Below are positions 12,134 through 23,125 of a stretch of DNA of 64,000 nt, piece by piece. A model generated the notes under the pieces. That model saw only the letters and a list, made by a program, of their open reading frames with translations, was not told where the DNA came from and did not search any database. The DNA comes from Microdochium bolleyi (lineage: Eukaryota; Ascomycota; Sordariomycetes; Xylariales; Microdochiaceae), in assembly GCA_001566295.1 (NCBI GenBank), contig KQ964259.1, forward strand, positions 62,001-126,000, given 5' to 3'. Numbering within the stretch: the stretch's first letter is position 1; every line of letters begins with the position of its first letter. The position numbers and the translations under genes were made by a program.

Positions 12134-12802
12134 AACAGCCCGGACAACCTGGGCCGTTTCCAGCCCGAGTACGAAGCAAGGGCGTATGTTCGCGAACAAA
12201 TCTCACAACTCGACACGGTTCTGCTAAAGCTGTACCCAAGCGTCTTACGAAGACATTCTGGTCACTCCGAATGCCCAGCTTCGTCAATGAGGCCGTTCAG
12301 CACTGCTCCTCGATGCCAGGTGCTATGATACAGCGCACTGTCGAATCTAAGCCAGGATCTTTAGCAGTATCCATTTCACACCAGGCACTACCAGTAACGC
12401 ATCACAGAGCGCGCAGCAAAGGACACGGACACTGCGAAGCGGTAGCCTCCAAGATTGTCGGCCAATGCTGAGAAGTCACCAACCTCCGTACCAAATACCG
12501 GGAAAACAAACCAAAAGTCCTCAATCCGTTGTCTCACGGCCCTTTGCCAACTGATATTTGCAGCTAGCCTAATCTATGAGACCTGCCAGGTCCGGTTGAG
12601 AGACCAGTACTCTACGCATATACGCATATCGAGGTATCACCACGTGGCGGCAGCATACACCTTTCGGCCTGTCAACGGGGCTGTCCAGGTTGTGGCCGTA
12701 ACAGATGTCTCATGGGAGAGGCCTCGCCGCACAAAATATACCTGCCCGTCGCCTCTGCTCAGGGCAATCTTCACTGCGGGAACCCGTCCTCCGCGCTCCA
12801 CT

Positions 12803-14316
12803 TCATTTGTCTCCTCGTAGCCAGGGATCTTTCTGCAGCTCTGCAGCGTTATAGCGGTTCGACGGATCCCACTGGATCAGCTTCTGCATGAACTCCAGGA
12901 AGCGTATCTTGTCATTCCCGGAAAGCAGCCATTCATCAGCTTCGAGCGATGTCGGCTCTGGCACCTCGACCCCGCCTGTGAATTTTCCTGGTTGTTGACG
13001 TTCACTGTCAGTAAGCGTGCCTAGATTAATGATGTTCTCGAGCATGACTGTGTGCCTCACCTTCATCGGAGAAGAATTTACTTCCAATATTGCCTCGCGC
13101 GATGAGCTCCTTTGGCGGGAGCCCGAGAAGCGCAATGATCTCGGCAAGATGTGCCCTCCTTCGGTAAGCAAGGTGTTCTCGGTCCATACCACTGAACAGC
13201 CGAGCTCCTTCCAAGATCTCCCAGGCCTTTTCGACACGTTGATCAGCATGGGGTTTACACCAACACAAGGAAAGTTTCGTGAGCTCACCATGCAGCCGAG
13301 CATCCAGATGTCGATCTTGTGGTCCCACGGAGCCTCCAGTATGACCTCGGGGGCCCGATACATAGGTGGTTGTACGACCTCGCGGTGCTCGGTGTCACCA
13401 AAGACAGCCGCGCCGAAGTCGCATAGGACCACGCGGCCGATCGCATCGGTGCGCTTCAGTATCCGACTGGCGTAGATGGTTCTACCATCTACCTCTTTTC
13501 GAGGGGAGGGTTCTTGTATCTCTGCCTCCTCAAAGTCGGTGAAGATGGATGTGTCTGAGATGCTGAACATGACGTTGTCTGGCTTGATGTCTGTTTGAGA
13601 ATGGTCAGCCCCTGTCTGGGCCAAGGTGTCCGAATACGGCGTCTGGGTCGTCAGTACCAGTGTGGACGACGTCGCACTCCCGATGCAAGTAGTCGAGGGC
13701 GAGGAGCAGTTCCCTTAGGACGAAGCGCACACCTGAGGGAGGAATTGTTGCAGGATTGTTGCACGCGATGACTGTTTCGATGCTCCGCCCGAGCGGTTCA
13801 TGGGCGAGGACGAGGTGGTCTCCGTCGGGGCCCTTGACCTGGAACGAGTCCAGCAGGTGCCTGACGACGTCTCGGCCCGGGTGGTTAGAGTGACACTGCT
13901 CTATTCGCTTGTACATGGACATTTCGTTCTTGAGGAGATCGCCGAGGGACTGCGAGCGGATGAAGACCTTGAGCGCGACGTGGCGTCGCTGGCTGTGGTG
14001 GTTGCAGTCAGCAGAACGGCCTCATAGCCTGCCCAAGGCTGGAGGCAAGGCCGACAGCAGACGACACATACCTCAGATCACGCGCCAGCCACGCCGTCGA
14101 GGTGATGCCGTAGCCGAGCTTGCCGACTACCTGATAACGATTGACAAAGACCTCGCCGATGCGCACGGGATAGTAGCGCTGCGCGAGGTATTGAGGCAAG
14201 GTCTCCTCCTCGACCTTCTCTGTCGTCGGGAGACGCGTGAAGCTGGGATTGTCAAAGGAGCGCGGCCGCAGCGGGCGGCGGACCAGCTGGTTGCAGGCTC
14301 GTGAGAGGAACGACAT
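12803..14316 (-). CDS. SRPK-like serine/arginine-rich protein kinase
   Basis: Predicted 410-residue protein kinase of the SRPK type, which phosphorylates Arg-Ser-rich proteins. Five minus-strand exons: 14316-14072, 13992-13658, 13590-13289, 13226-13061, 12987-12803, with introns of 62-79 bases and consistent phases. Motifs: glycine-rich loop GKLGYGITSTAW near residue 64, catalytic Lys90 in VALKVF, catalytic loop HTDIKPDN with Asp194 (HTD rather than HRD is characteristic of SRPK), DFG at 251-253 and APE at 273-275. The long spacer that splits the kinase domain of classical SRPKs is absent, as in the many short SRPK-like kinases of filamentous fungi. One junction (exon 3-4) uses an AAG acceptor, slightly less certain. 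Substrate unknown. Confidence 0.88.
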
Positions 14317-16270
14317 GGTTGGTAGCGGAGGGGTCCTGAACGAGGACGCAAGATGGAAGCAAGATGGACGGGAGTGGCTGCTTCCATGGGCAGGGCCGAG
14401 TCAAATGCTTTCCAGGTCGTTGTCGTTGGTTTGTTGTTGGCCCAGCCTTGACTGCCATGGGTTGGGTTGGTGCCTTTGTCCATGTCCCGCCCCACCTCGA
14501 TCCCCACTGAACGTGGCCTCGGAATAGAAACAACGTCCCAGTCCCAATCGTGGATTCCTCGGCCTTACTTGGAATAAGCAATGCTCGGCTGGTTCTCCAT
14601 TGCGACTGACCTCCATGTCTCCTTGTCCCCTGCACGGCTTTGTGTTGCTCCGGCCGTGTTGGCCGCCGGGCAGTCCTCGTGACCATCGCTCTAGAGTCCC
14701 AAAGCCCTGGAACCTCTTTGTAGCCCTGACCCCGGTTGGCAACGATGGGATTCCTGCTTCAGTCATGATGGCGCATCGTCTTGCGTATGCACGAGCATCA
14801 CAAATCAGAGTATCGTATAAAATGAACCAGCTCCTCCATTGCCTTCATGTGCGCTCGGCAGTATTGGAGCACCGGATCACTTCATTACGCCCTTGACCAT
14901 CCTTCAATATCGCATCCGAAAACCTCCCTGACCGCCGCAACTCCTCGCCTTGAGAAAATATGCGTGCCTTCTCTATCTCTACCGCTGTGAATGCCATCAA
15001 GAGAAAGCTGGAATCTTGTAAGGGTCTCGAGAAAACCTGGATGGATGCGACAGACAAATACCTGAAAGAGGGGGCAGTCGCGGCACGTAGCTCCCGTCTC
15101 CTGGTGTGGCCTCATATGACCATTTCATGTTTCTTACATTGGTGGTGCAACAGAATACAGGGCGAAAAGATGTGGAGAAGATTCTTATCTAGTGAGTTTT
15201 CTTTTCCTGGAGTGATCACAACGAAGCCTAAGAGGTTTGATGCTGACAGTATACGACTTTCCAGCTGGCCCGATGATGGCAGCAGTCCAGTCCACACGTC
15301 CCGCTACAATCCAGAGGATAAGCGAGAATGCGTCAGTGCCAGGGTCGTGTTGAAGGGCGGCAAACTTCTTTCGGGAACCCACCACATATTCGAAAGCGGC
15401 AAGGGCACCGCTAAGGCAGGCGACGAACCCAAGTAGCGTTTTATAAAGGCGGAAGGGTGATTTGAGAGGGGTGCTGGTGTGTTTCTTTGTGTTCTTAAGG
15501 TATTCGGTCGTGGTATTTCATGCTTCTCGTCCGTTTTGTCGCCGTTTTTTCTGTTACAGTCCCTGACTTCGCGCCCCATGTTCGACCAAGATTGGCGTCT
15601 TGGTTCGCAGAGGCAACCGCGGCTTACGGGTTCTATCCTTACGTGGCAATCCAGGCTCTAGAACTCTCAAGGCGTCAAGTGAAATTAGGTAGCATTATGC
15701 AACAACATTCTGATCACCTGATTGACTCTATGCCAGGAGATGGAAACATTGTGTGTAGAAAATTGCTGCCAATGACATGGTCACGTTAGATAGAGGTTAA
15801 ACGATAGCGTAATAAATTAGTGTAGAGGGCGAGGAAATCGCCCGGAAAAAAGACCTACAAGAATGATGAAGAGCCATCTGAGTGTTCAACTATGTGCAGC
15901 AGCAACAGAGTTCTGTTTCCGTTTCTGATAGTTACTGAGAATTTCAATTGCTCTATCGCGGAATGCTGACAGGGCAAATATCAGGGCATTGTATCCAAAA
16001 ACCCAACCAAGGATTTTACTCCAGGATTCAACGTGGATCTGGAATACTTAACTATCCTTCCTTGTGGATGCCTTCCATGTCTCCGGGAATTGGAAAGGGA
16101 AGGGAATCATGAGATGCAATTAGAATGCTGCATACCACAAAACTGGTAAAGATAAGAATACAGATTGGATTCATACCCTCGTCATGATTATGGGAACAGA
16201 TGCGGTTGATCTTGAAGTCACATCCACTGTTTAGTCAAAAACTTAGAGGCTCGTTGGCTATAGAAGCTCG
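14317..16270. other. intergenic region, no confident gene
   Basis: A plus-strand frame at 14960-15436 (158 codons) and a minus-strand frame at 14845-15057 exist. The latter contains a short stretch resembling the start of a BTB domain (SGRFSDAIL) but ends quickly. Neither is supported by splice sites or a complete domain. Confidence 0.35.
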
Positions 16271-18339
16271 TCAAGCAGCGGAGCTTTTCATGAATGCTTC
16301 GAAGAACTGAGAGACACTGTCTACTCGATCAAAGGAACAGACGTTTGCGATGTCTAGAAGAGTGTCAGCTTGGTAACACGTGGATGACACGAAAAGGGCG
16401 TTGTTTTGACTCACATTGGTCTGGCCGTATCACCACTATGAGTTCCGGCCGATCTGAGTGAATGCCGTACGACTCAAAGGCCCGGCCATGTCCTACATGG
16501 TGGGCGCAGTCATCGACATAGACGTTGTGCAAGCCTTTGCGGTGGAACTTTGTCAATATTGGGCACAATCTCGAGCATGAGAAGGGGCAGCTTTTCTTCC
16601 GCTTACTCTTAATCTTCCACTTTGTTGCTGTCGGAGTGAACACCAGAGGTACCAGACCATCATGGAGGTCTGTCCGAACCATCTTCAACACCAGCAATGG
16701 CTGGATGAGGCTCTCAGAATCTGACCCAGGGATCCTATACCGGGAGCAAAGGCTTTCGAGATGTTTTGAGACCTGGTAGTCGTTCGTCAGCATTTGCCAC
16801 AGATAGACCTGCCAGCAGGACCGGCCACTTAGTTTTCACTCACGTGATCAAGTCGAGATTTGCTCTGTGGATCGGTACAGTTCCCAGAAAACACTATGAT
16901 GCGCCAGTGGCACGTCGACTCCAGAGCATCCAGTAACTGGAATGTCTTCGCATCCGAAAACCGGACCACCTGGGCACTCGGCATTCTGGTTCCCGGGACG
17001 AGCTCGGTGGCCAATGCTTGCTCCTCCGGAGTCGGTTCCGAGACGATGAGTGATGGTGCGTAATGGGTGCCTTGGCCAGCCGTGTATCTCCCTGCCTGGA
17101 CAAACTGAGCCGCGACCTGCTCGGCAGTGATGCCATTTGCCTCGCGATGCTTGATCGAAAAGAGCTTCGTGAAGTTGATGTCGAAGTCGATCAGGTCTTG
17201 CGCGGTCTGCCGTCTCTCCGACACATAAGTTTCTAGAAGGGCTGGATGTGCCCCGTCCCGGAGGATCTGGCCGAGCTTCCAGCCAATGTTGTAGCCGTCT
17301 TGCAGGCTGACGTTCATGCCCTGCCCGGCTTTCGGCGAGTGCGTGTGGCACGCATCACCAGTCAGGAAGACCCGGTGGTCTTTGTGGAAGAAGTCGGCCA
17401 TGCGCTGGCCGATGACGTAGGCGGACCACCAGACTGTCTCGAGGAAATCGACCGTGTACGGGTGGAAGAGCTGGCGGGCCGTTTGCTGCAGGTTTTCAAG
17501 CGTGACCTCTCGCGCCGATGTCACCGAGGGGAGTTCGAGGTAGAAGCGAACCATGAAGTCACCCTCTCTTGGGATGATTACGAGACTTCCATGGGTCGAG
17601 CTCAGCACCGTCTTCTTGCGGATGTCGGGGAAGTCGGTGCGGCAAAAGATGTCCATCACGCCCCACGCGGACTCGGTCGTGTCGCCTACCATCTGGAAAC
17701 CTAGCGACCGCCGGATGGTGCTGTGCGCCCCATCGCATGCCTAGCAAAAGAATCATCAGCAAGACTGCCTGGGCTGTATGCTGCGCTTCGCTAGTAAATA
17801 CTCACTAAGACGTATTTTGCCTCCCATGTCTGTTCTTCGCCCCCGTGGAGCGCGCGAACGCGCACAGGATAGTCACTCGTAGCAGACGCGGTGGAGCGAT
17901 CTTCCAGCAGCACTTCCTTGACCTGCGTGTCATACTGCGGCTGCTCACTACCGTTCAGCCGTGAAAGAAGCAGGTCGTGGAGCCTGGCCTGGTTCAGGAT
18001 GACGTGAGGCCGATGGCTGATCCCGTCCTCCTTGTCCGGGGCGAATCGGAGCCTCTTTATGCCGGCAGGGCCACTGCCGCTGCCACCGCTGCTGTCTGGA
18101 CCCCAGAATGCGACCTCCATGACATGGCAGGATTCCTGCACGAGCTCGCTGCCGATGCCGAAGCTGTCAAAGATCTCGACGGTCCGCGTCTGGACGCCGT
18201 CGGCCTTGCCGACCTTGAGCGGTCCCGGTGCCTGCTCGAGGATCTTGAAGTCGACACCGTAGCGAGACAGCCAGGCAGCGGCGCAAAGGCCCGCCGAGCC
18301 ACTGCCGCATATCAAGACATCGGTGCGTTTTGTCTCCAT
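16271..18339 (-). CDS. FAD-dependent monooxygenase, phenol 2-monooxygenase type
   Basis: Predicted 623-residue flavoprotein hydroxylase of the phenol hydroxylase/PHBH group, which uses NADPH and oxygen to hydroxylate an aromatic ring. Minus-strand exons are 18339-17806, 17740-16844, 16772-16415 and 16353-16271, joined by introns of 61-71 bases with matching phases. Motifs: dinucleotide-binding GSGSAG near residue 11, the DG motif ACDGAHSTIRR at the second exon start, and the FAD-ribityl GDACHTHSPKAGQGMN motif. The C-terminal thioredoxin-like dimerisation domain is recognisable by VYVDDCAHHVGHGRAFESYG and RPDQYI. Length matches the family. A basic stretch (KWKIKSKRKK) in exon 3 is unusual and could be an unrecognised in-frame intron. 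It probably acts in aromatic compound degradation or as an orphan tailoring enzyme; the substrate is not deducible. Confidence 0.9.
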
Positions 18340-19416
18340 GTCGAGCTTAGCGTCAACGGTTGGTGGTATGCTGATTGAATTATTGACCGCCTGGTGAGGC
18401 TTGAAGCCTGGTGTGCTGCTCGTTAGTCAGCTGTGAGCCGTGCCAGGGGACAGGTTTGGTTGATTTATACTCTGCTTCCACCAAAGCACTTGGGTTTCCA
18501 ATCGGCGCAGTCTTTGGGGAGCAGGATCTTGCTTGTCACGGAGGCAACGGCGGAATCGCAAGTCCCAGCACGTACTCTGGAGCGCGGGAGATGACGCGGC
18601 AATTGGGCTGGTCAACCTTAGACAACGTTCCCCCTGCTTCCCCGCACAAGGCTAGTCAGTCTCCTTCGGCTCTCGCGTCCCACCGAAGCGCGAGGGGAGC
18701 TCTGTGTCTCTTGGCGTGGAGGCCGGCAGGCCACAACGGCTGATCTATAGAATCTGGAATCTCGAAGGCGGAAAGATCTATTCACAGAGTAAGGTCACAT
18801 TTGAATGTGCATTTTGAAGTCGGGCGCAAACCGAACGGACGTGTTCTGACAGAAAACGCCCCAAGGCTGGTTCTGTGGCTCGAAACCCAGGGTGCGGCGC
18901 ACGGGCTAGGATTTTGTCAAAAGAAAAGTTTGGCATGCACAATATCTTCTCTTCATAGTTTACCCATACTTTTGGGAATGATCCGGTGAGGATGCAGGTG
19001 GATCCGTGGTCCGGCAGCGCTTCATGCAGTAGGGTAATTAATGTTGAGGTGTCCGCAATGGCTTGTAGATCAGTCACTCGTGTCCTCCGCAGTTGAGTGG
19101 CAAATTGCCTATAGTCCGTAATATCAGGGCTCTCTTGCACCAGCACAAAGGACGTGAATCCGGTTCTGGACCAGATCGGTCAGCCACGGTCGAAACCCGC
19201 TACGAATCGGAACGAAATGATGACGACGTTCTACACCAGGTCTGTTGTCCCATGCTCAATCTGGGCTCCGAGGATCTCTGTTGATATGGGGGACTTCTCA
19301 GTGCCGATAGCAGTTCATATGTAATCGTATGAAACGCGACCCCACTGAAGATATTCTTGACGGCACCTGTCGAAACCAAACTACACGCCCGGCTATTGCA
19401 TAACAAACAGACATTG
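18340..19416. other. intergenic region with one unrecognised reading frame
   Basis: Separates the monooxygenase from the decayed HET gene. It holds the minus-strand frame listed separately at 18778-19146 and nothing else recognisable. Confidence 0.4.
18778..19146 (-). pseudogene. possible gene fragment, family not recognised
   Basis: A 122-codon frame whose composition looks protein-like (DYRQFATQLRRTRVTDLQ, then LTGSFPKVWVNYEEKILCMP). The same frame continues upstream through a single TGA at about 19184 with further plausible peptide on the far side, which suggests a broken older gene. There is no good start and no domain I recognise. It lies directly downstream of the decayed HET gene on the same strand and may be part of the same degraded block. 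Function not assigned. Confidence 0.25.
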
Positions 19417-21429
19417 TCAGACAAGATCGAAGCTGTCCAGAGTCTTACCCTCGAAGAACTCTTCCGTCAGGCTCTTAGGCGAGGCCATAGAGCAAGCCCC
19501 GACCAGCTCAAAACGATTTTCCACCGCGGGGCGGAGAACCAAAGGAAACGTGGAGCCCCTAGATGCCACCACCACGTCGTCTTTCCGAACCACTGCATCC
19601 CGACTTACGAAGTCGCCCAGAGTACCATCTGAGAGAAGGATCTTCCCCCACATCTTCAAGGTCCCGAAGCCCGTTTTCTTGGGTTGCGTGTACCCCCACT
19701 GCTTCATAGGATGGAGCTGCCCAGGAGGCGGGATTGACCCTTTTCCAAGCACGTCCTGACCGGCGGCCGCATCGACACCGACCTTCCTTGACTGGTCGTC
19801 GCTCTTAATTCTCTCGTCGAACATGGAGGGTAGAGTCATACATCTTAATACCGACCCGTGGAGCTCAAATACCGAGTCTTCCACGGATATTCCCAGCATT
19901 TCAGATCTTGGAGCCAGTATGTTCTCGAGGATGGCCTGGAAGTATTCTTCCCTCCCTCCTGCCCACGGCGGAACAAATGTCATGCAGTGACCCAGCCTGA
20001 CGTCTTGCAGACTCTCAAGCACTCTCCTGTCTTCCGAGAAACTTAGCTTGGACGTTGCCTTCGAAGGCGGGGTCGAGTGGCTCATACCCAGATACCGAAA
20101 ATCGGGCACCTAGGATGGCACTTCCTCCGGCAGAGCGCTTCGGTTGAACGCGAGGAGCCGGAGATCAGCCGTCGCGCCGATGAGGTACTAGGCGTAGTTG
20201 TGGAAGACTATTTGCCAAGGGCTCGGGTAGCCCGGTAGCAACTCCGGTGGAATGTCCTCCTTGAACACCTTGCGCACCATTCCCCAGAGGGCATATATGC
20301 GGTCCTGAGTGAGATAGCATTGCATGCCGCACGTCCTCAGCAGGAGCTGGACCAGGAGATCGCTGAAGCCTGTCCACTGGTTCGACAGACGCCACTCTGG
20401 ACCGTGGACGCTCTCGCCCTCCCAGATATCTGCAGCCCAGTGCCACAGCCTTGTGCGCATCGTGGCGGTAATGCGTGGGGGACAACGTGTATGCTTCAAA
20501 GGCGTTGAAGGCCCTCGCGGAACACTCCAGGACAGCCACGGATGTCGAGTGCCCTCCAGCTGTTATGGTAGCCCGAGTAGTGGCTAGAGATATCTCCTGC
20601 ACGATCCACGCCCGGGTGAAGAACGAGCGCTTGTCGATGAGCCCCCAGACGGACATCGTTTCTTGCAGCTCGCGATATAGAGCCCGGCGCGATGTCTCCA
20701 GGCCATGAAACCAAGTCGAAAAGTCTGGAGTCTCCTCGGTCTGTAACAGCTCTTCAAGCTCCGTGATCGCAGCGAAGGCGCAACCGATGCCCTCGTCCTC
20801 GTCTGGCACGTTTTCCCCAGCCAGAAGATAACGTCCTAGGCCAATGAGTAGATGTCCGACATGCGCGGCACATGCTTCGCCTTCTCGACGTCGTCAGCCT
20901 GGTTCAGGCAGATGGCGTCTATCCAGAACGGCTGCACCGAGATGAGGATCGTCTGCAGCGTGACCAGCAGCTCATGCAAGTTTCGCGTGCCCTGGAAGAC
21001 GTGACCATCAACCAAGATGGGGACCGTGTCTGTCGGGTCGCCCCATGTGTACGATACCGATCGAAATTGTGCCAAGTTGCGGATCGGATTCAACCTTCGG
21101 ACAGCGAGGTGGCACTTGACCATCTCGTCCGGGCCCCCAGGGAGGAGATACACAATCCTGATGTCGTCATCTCCCAGTGGGTGGTACAGCTTTCGGACTT
21201 GGCGAAGGCGACCGCCATGATTCAATAGCACAGAGACTTGTTTCGTACTGCCGGGAGTTCTGAGATATGGAAAGCTGGTGGAAACCAAAACAGACAACAG
21301 AAGACCGTCTTGGTGAAAGAGGGGCACCGGCCAGCACTGTAGTAACATTAGCCACTCAATTTGCGGACCGGCTGGTCTGACTGCAGGAGAGTGGGGGTCC
21401 CATGCCAGGCATTCCCATCGATTCATCAA
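19417..21429 (-). pseudogene. HET-domain (heterokaryon incompatibility) gene, disrupted
   Basis: HET domains trigger cell death on fusion of genetically different fungal individuals. The N-terminal part shows the motif series FRSVSYTWGDPTDTVPILVDG, FWIDAICLNQADD and MSDIYSLA, then a TAG stop at about 20836. After the stop the same frame gives DVIFWLG, and the domain resumes one frame over (VPDEDEGIGCAFAAI, FFTRAWIVQEISLATT). It then returns to the first frame by about 20490 (LTQDRIYALWGMV). Two more in-frame TAG codons follow, at about 20188 and 20110, around otherwise coherent sequence, before a long intact C-terminal part (DAVVRKDDVVVASRGSTFPL) ending at 19417. All three stops are TAG, consistent with CAG-to-TAG or TGG-to-TAG transitions. 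Introns explaining every break are unlikely. The true 5' end is unclear. Confidence 0.75.
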
Positions 21430-21692
21430 AATTGCTTTTGCCGAAGCAAGAGATATTGTACATCAAGGGCAGTCGAATAAGGTGTGACATCTGATTATTC
21501 TTCATCGTAAGCGGACTCGGACTTTTCATGGTCGGTTGAGGCGAGTAAGTGGAAGTATATGATCCGGGGCACAGCTCTTCCTCTAGGTGCATTATGTTGC
21601 GGCTGGCACAAACTTGATTAGCTTCGATGCAACTTGCAACACACGATGTCTGTTTTCTGGCCTGGATACCTGTCTTCAACTCCATGACCCGG

Positions 21693-23125
21693 TCAAGAAG
21701 AGTCATACATGATCCGTCGCTCGCTTGAAGTGTCCCCCCTGCGAGCTCCCGGCATGGTGTTACTGGGCGGCCCAGGCTTGTCGACTACCACCGCGTTGAT
21801 GAGCATCTTCCTGCCTGCGGGCCAAGCCTCGAGCGACGCCGCGTCGGATGGAGGAGCCTCGGTCTTATCGATGCTGTGTAGTATGTAGTTGTCTGTGCGC
21901 CCGCGATTGGCCCACGACCGGCTGTGGAAAGGGACCCTGTCCGACTTGGCCGTGCCACCACTCCTCCGGCTTTGGCACGCTCTGCCGTGGCTCGCGCCAT
22001 CGAGACCGGCACTCTGGTGCGGCGCAGTGCCGAAGAGCCGGTGTCCGAGACCTGGCATGTGACGCCGTACGAAAGGCTGGAGCATCGCCAGCGAATTGCA
22101 GATGACGCCGAAATTCGTTTCGAGGATGGCCCACATCGACACATCCCCTTGTCTCCAGGTCACGTCAGGATCGGTGAGGAATTGCTGAATGAACGAAGTT
22201 CGGATGATCGGGAATATGACACATCTAGATGGGGATGCGCGCGAAGAGGTCCCTGAGTCAGCCGGCATAACTAGTACGATCTGGTTGGAAAGCGGACCAA
22301 AAAGGCAACTACTCACAATGATCCGAGGGTCAGCAGCGCACCGACTGTGACCTTCTGCCTTATCGGCATGTTGAGCCGTATCGTCATTTGGATTGGCATT
22401 GCGATGATCAAGAGGTCACTCGCGATGTTTGTCCCCGTCTGCACTAGGGCGATGCTGTTGAGGCACGTCGGGTCGCCTTTACGCGGGTCGCACGTGTCAA
22501 TAAGGAGCGCTGTATACACAATCGTTGGGGCGATGGTGAAAATCGCCACACAGATCCCACAATATCGAAAGACCATGTGGGGGTTGATTTGGTGATATAT
22601 CAGCAGCACCGAGAGCTTGACGCAGGTGGTCGGCCACAGATAGAGAATGAAGAAGGCTCTCAGCATGTTGAGGTAATCTTGGAGCTGGTGATAATTGACG
22701 TCCCAGATGTGTCTGCCGAAGCCAGCCGGGAATGCTGGGAGGCAAAGGATCACGCATTAGCAACACCAAACATCACAGCGAAGCGCGGGAGATGATAAGC
22801 ACCAAATATACGCACATTGAGCCATTACGAAGAAGAAGCCTCCCGAAAACCCCCACGAGCAGACGAGAAGCACTACATGTCATTTTCATACGTTAGCAGA
22901 GGCTTCCTAGCGGTATGTGCAGGCACGGCTGCACTACTTACGAGCATCAAATCCCAGACGTTTGACCAGGAAAAGCCCAGTATAAAGCCTGAGGCCTAAA
23001 AGGAGCGTGGCCATGATGTACGTAATGCCAAAGATGATGGTAAGGCGTAGTTGGAGACTCGTGAAACTGTAGAAGTCGGGTGTGACGCCCGGCGGCGCCG
23101 TGGCGACAGGCGCAAGAGGATCCAT
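21693..23125 (-). CDS. SAT4-family rhodopsin-like integral membrane protein (copy 2)
   Basis: Predicted 396-residue seven-helix-type membrane protein of the same fungal superfamily as the gene at 136-1546. Minus-strand exons are 23125-22942, 22872-22816 (only 57 bases), 22734-22317 and 22224-21693; all junctions agree in phase. Visible family blocks: LRLTIIFGITYIMATLLLGLR (helix 1), KRLGFDALLLV (helix 2 entry), RHIWDVNYHQLQDYL, IYHQINPHMVFRYCG with a following helix, and DLLIIAMPIQMTIRL. The last block is MWAILETNFGVICNSLAMLQP, which closes the core. The cytoplasmic tail is about 110 residues. There is no CFEM domain upstream, unlike PTH11-type receptors. The two copies share architecture but are not close duplicates. 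Confidence 0.85.

Larger units (their letters stand above)
11033..12802. other. intergenic region between divergent/convergent neighbours, with tandem duplication
   Basis: No gene recognised. It contains the 65-bp perfect duplication at 12004-12133. Reading frames over the duplication repeat the same peptide and are artefacts of the repeat. Confidence 0.45.

Noticed and set aside
11970..12471. Several frames repeating the same peptide around the 65-bp duplication
   Set aside because: The repeats come from the DNA duplication read in different frames; there is no conserved domain.
14845..15115. Possible BTB/POZ domain start (SGRFSDAIL) on the minus strand
   Set aside because: Only about 25 residues resemble the domain, the frame ends at once, and no splice sites continue it. 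Could be a relic, but not supportable.
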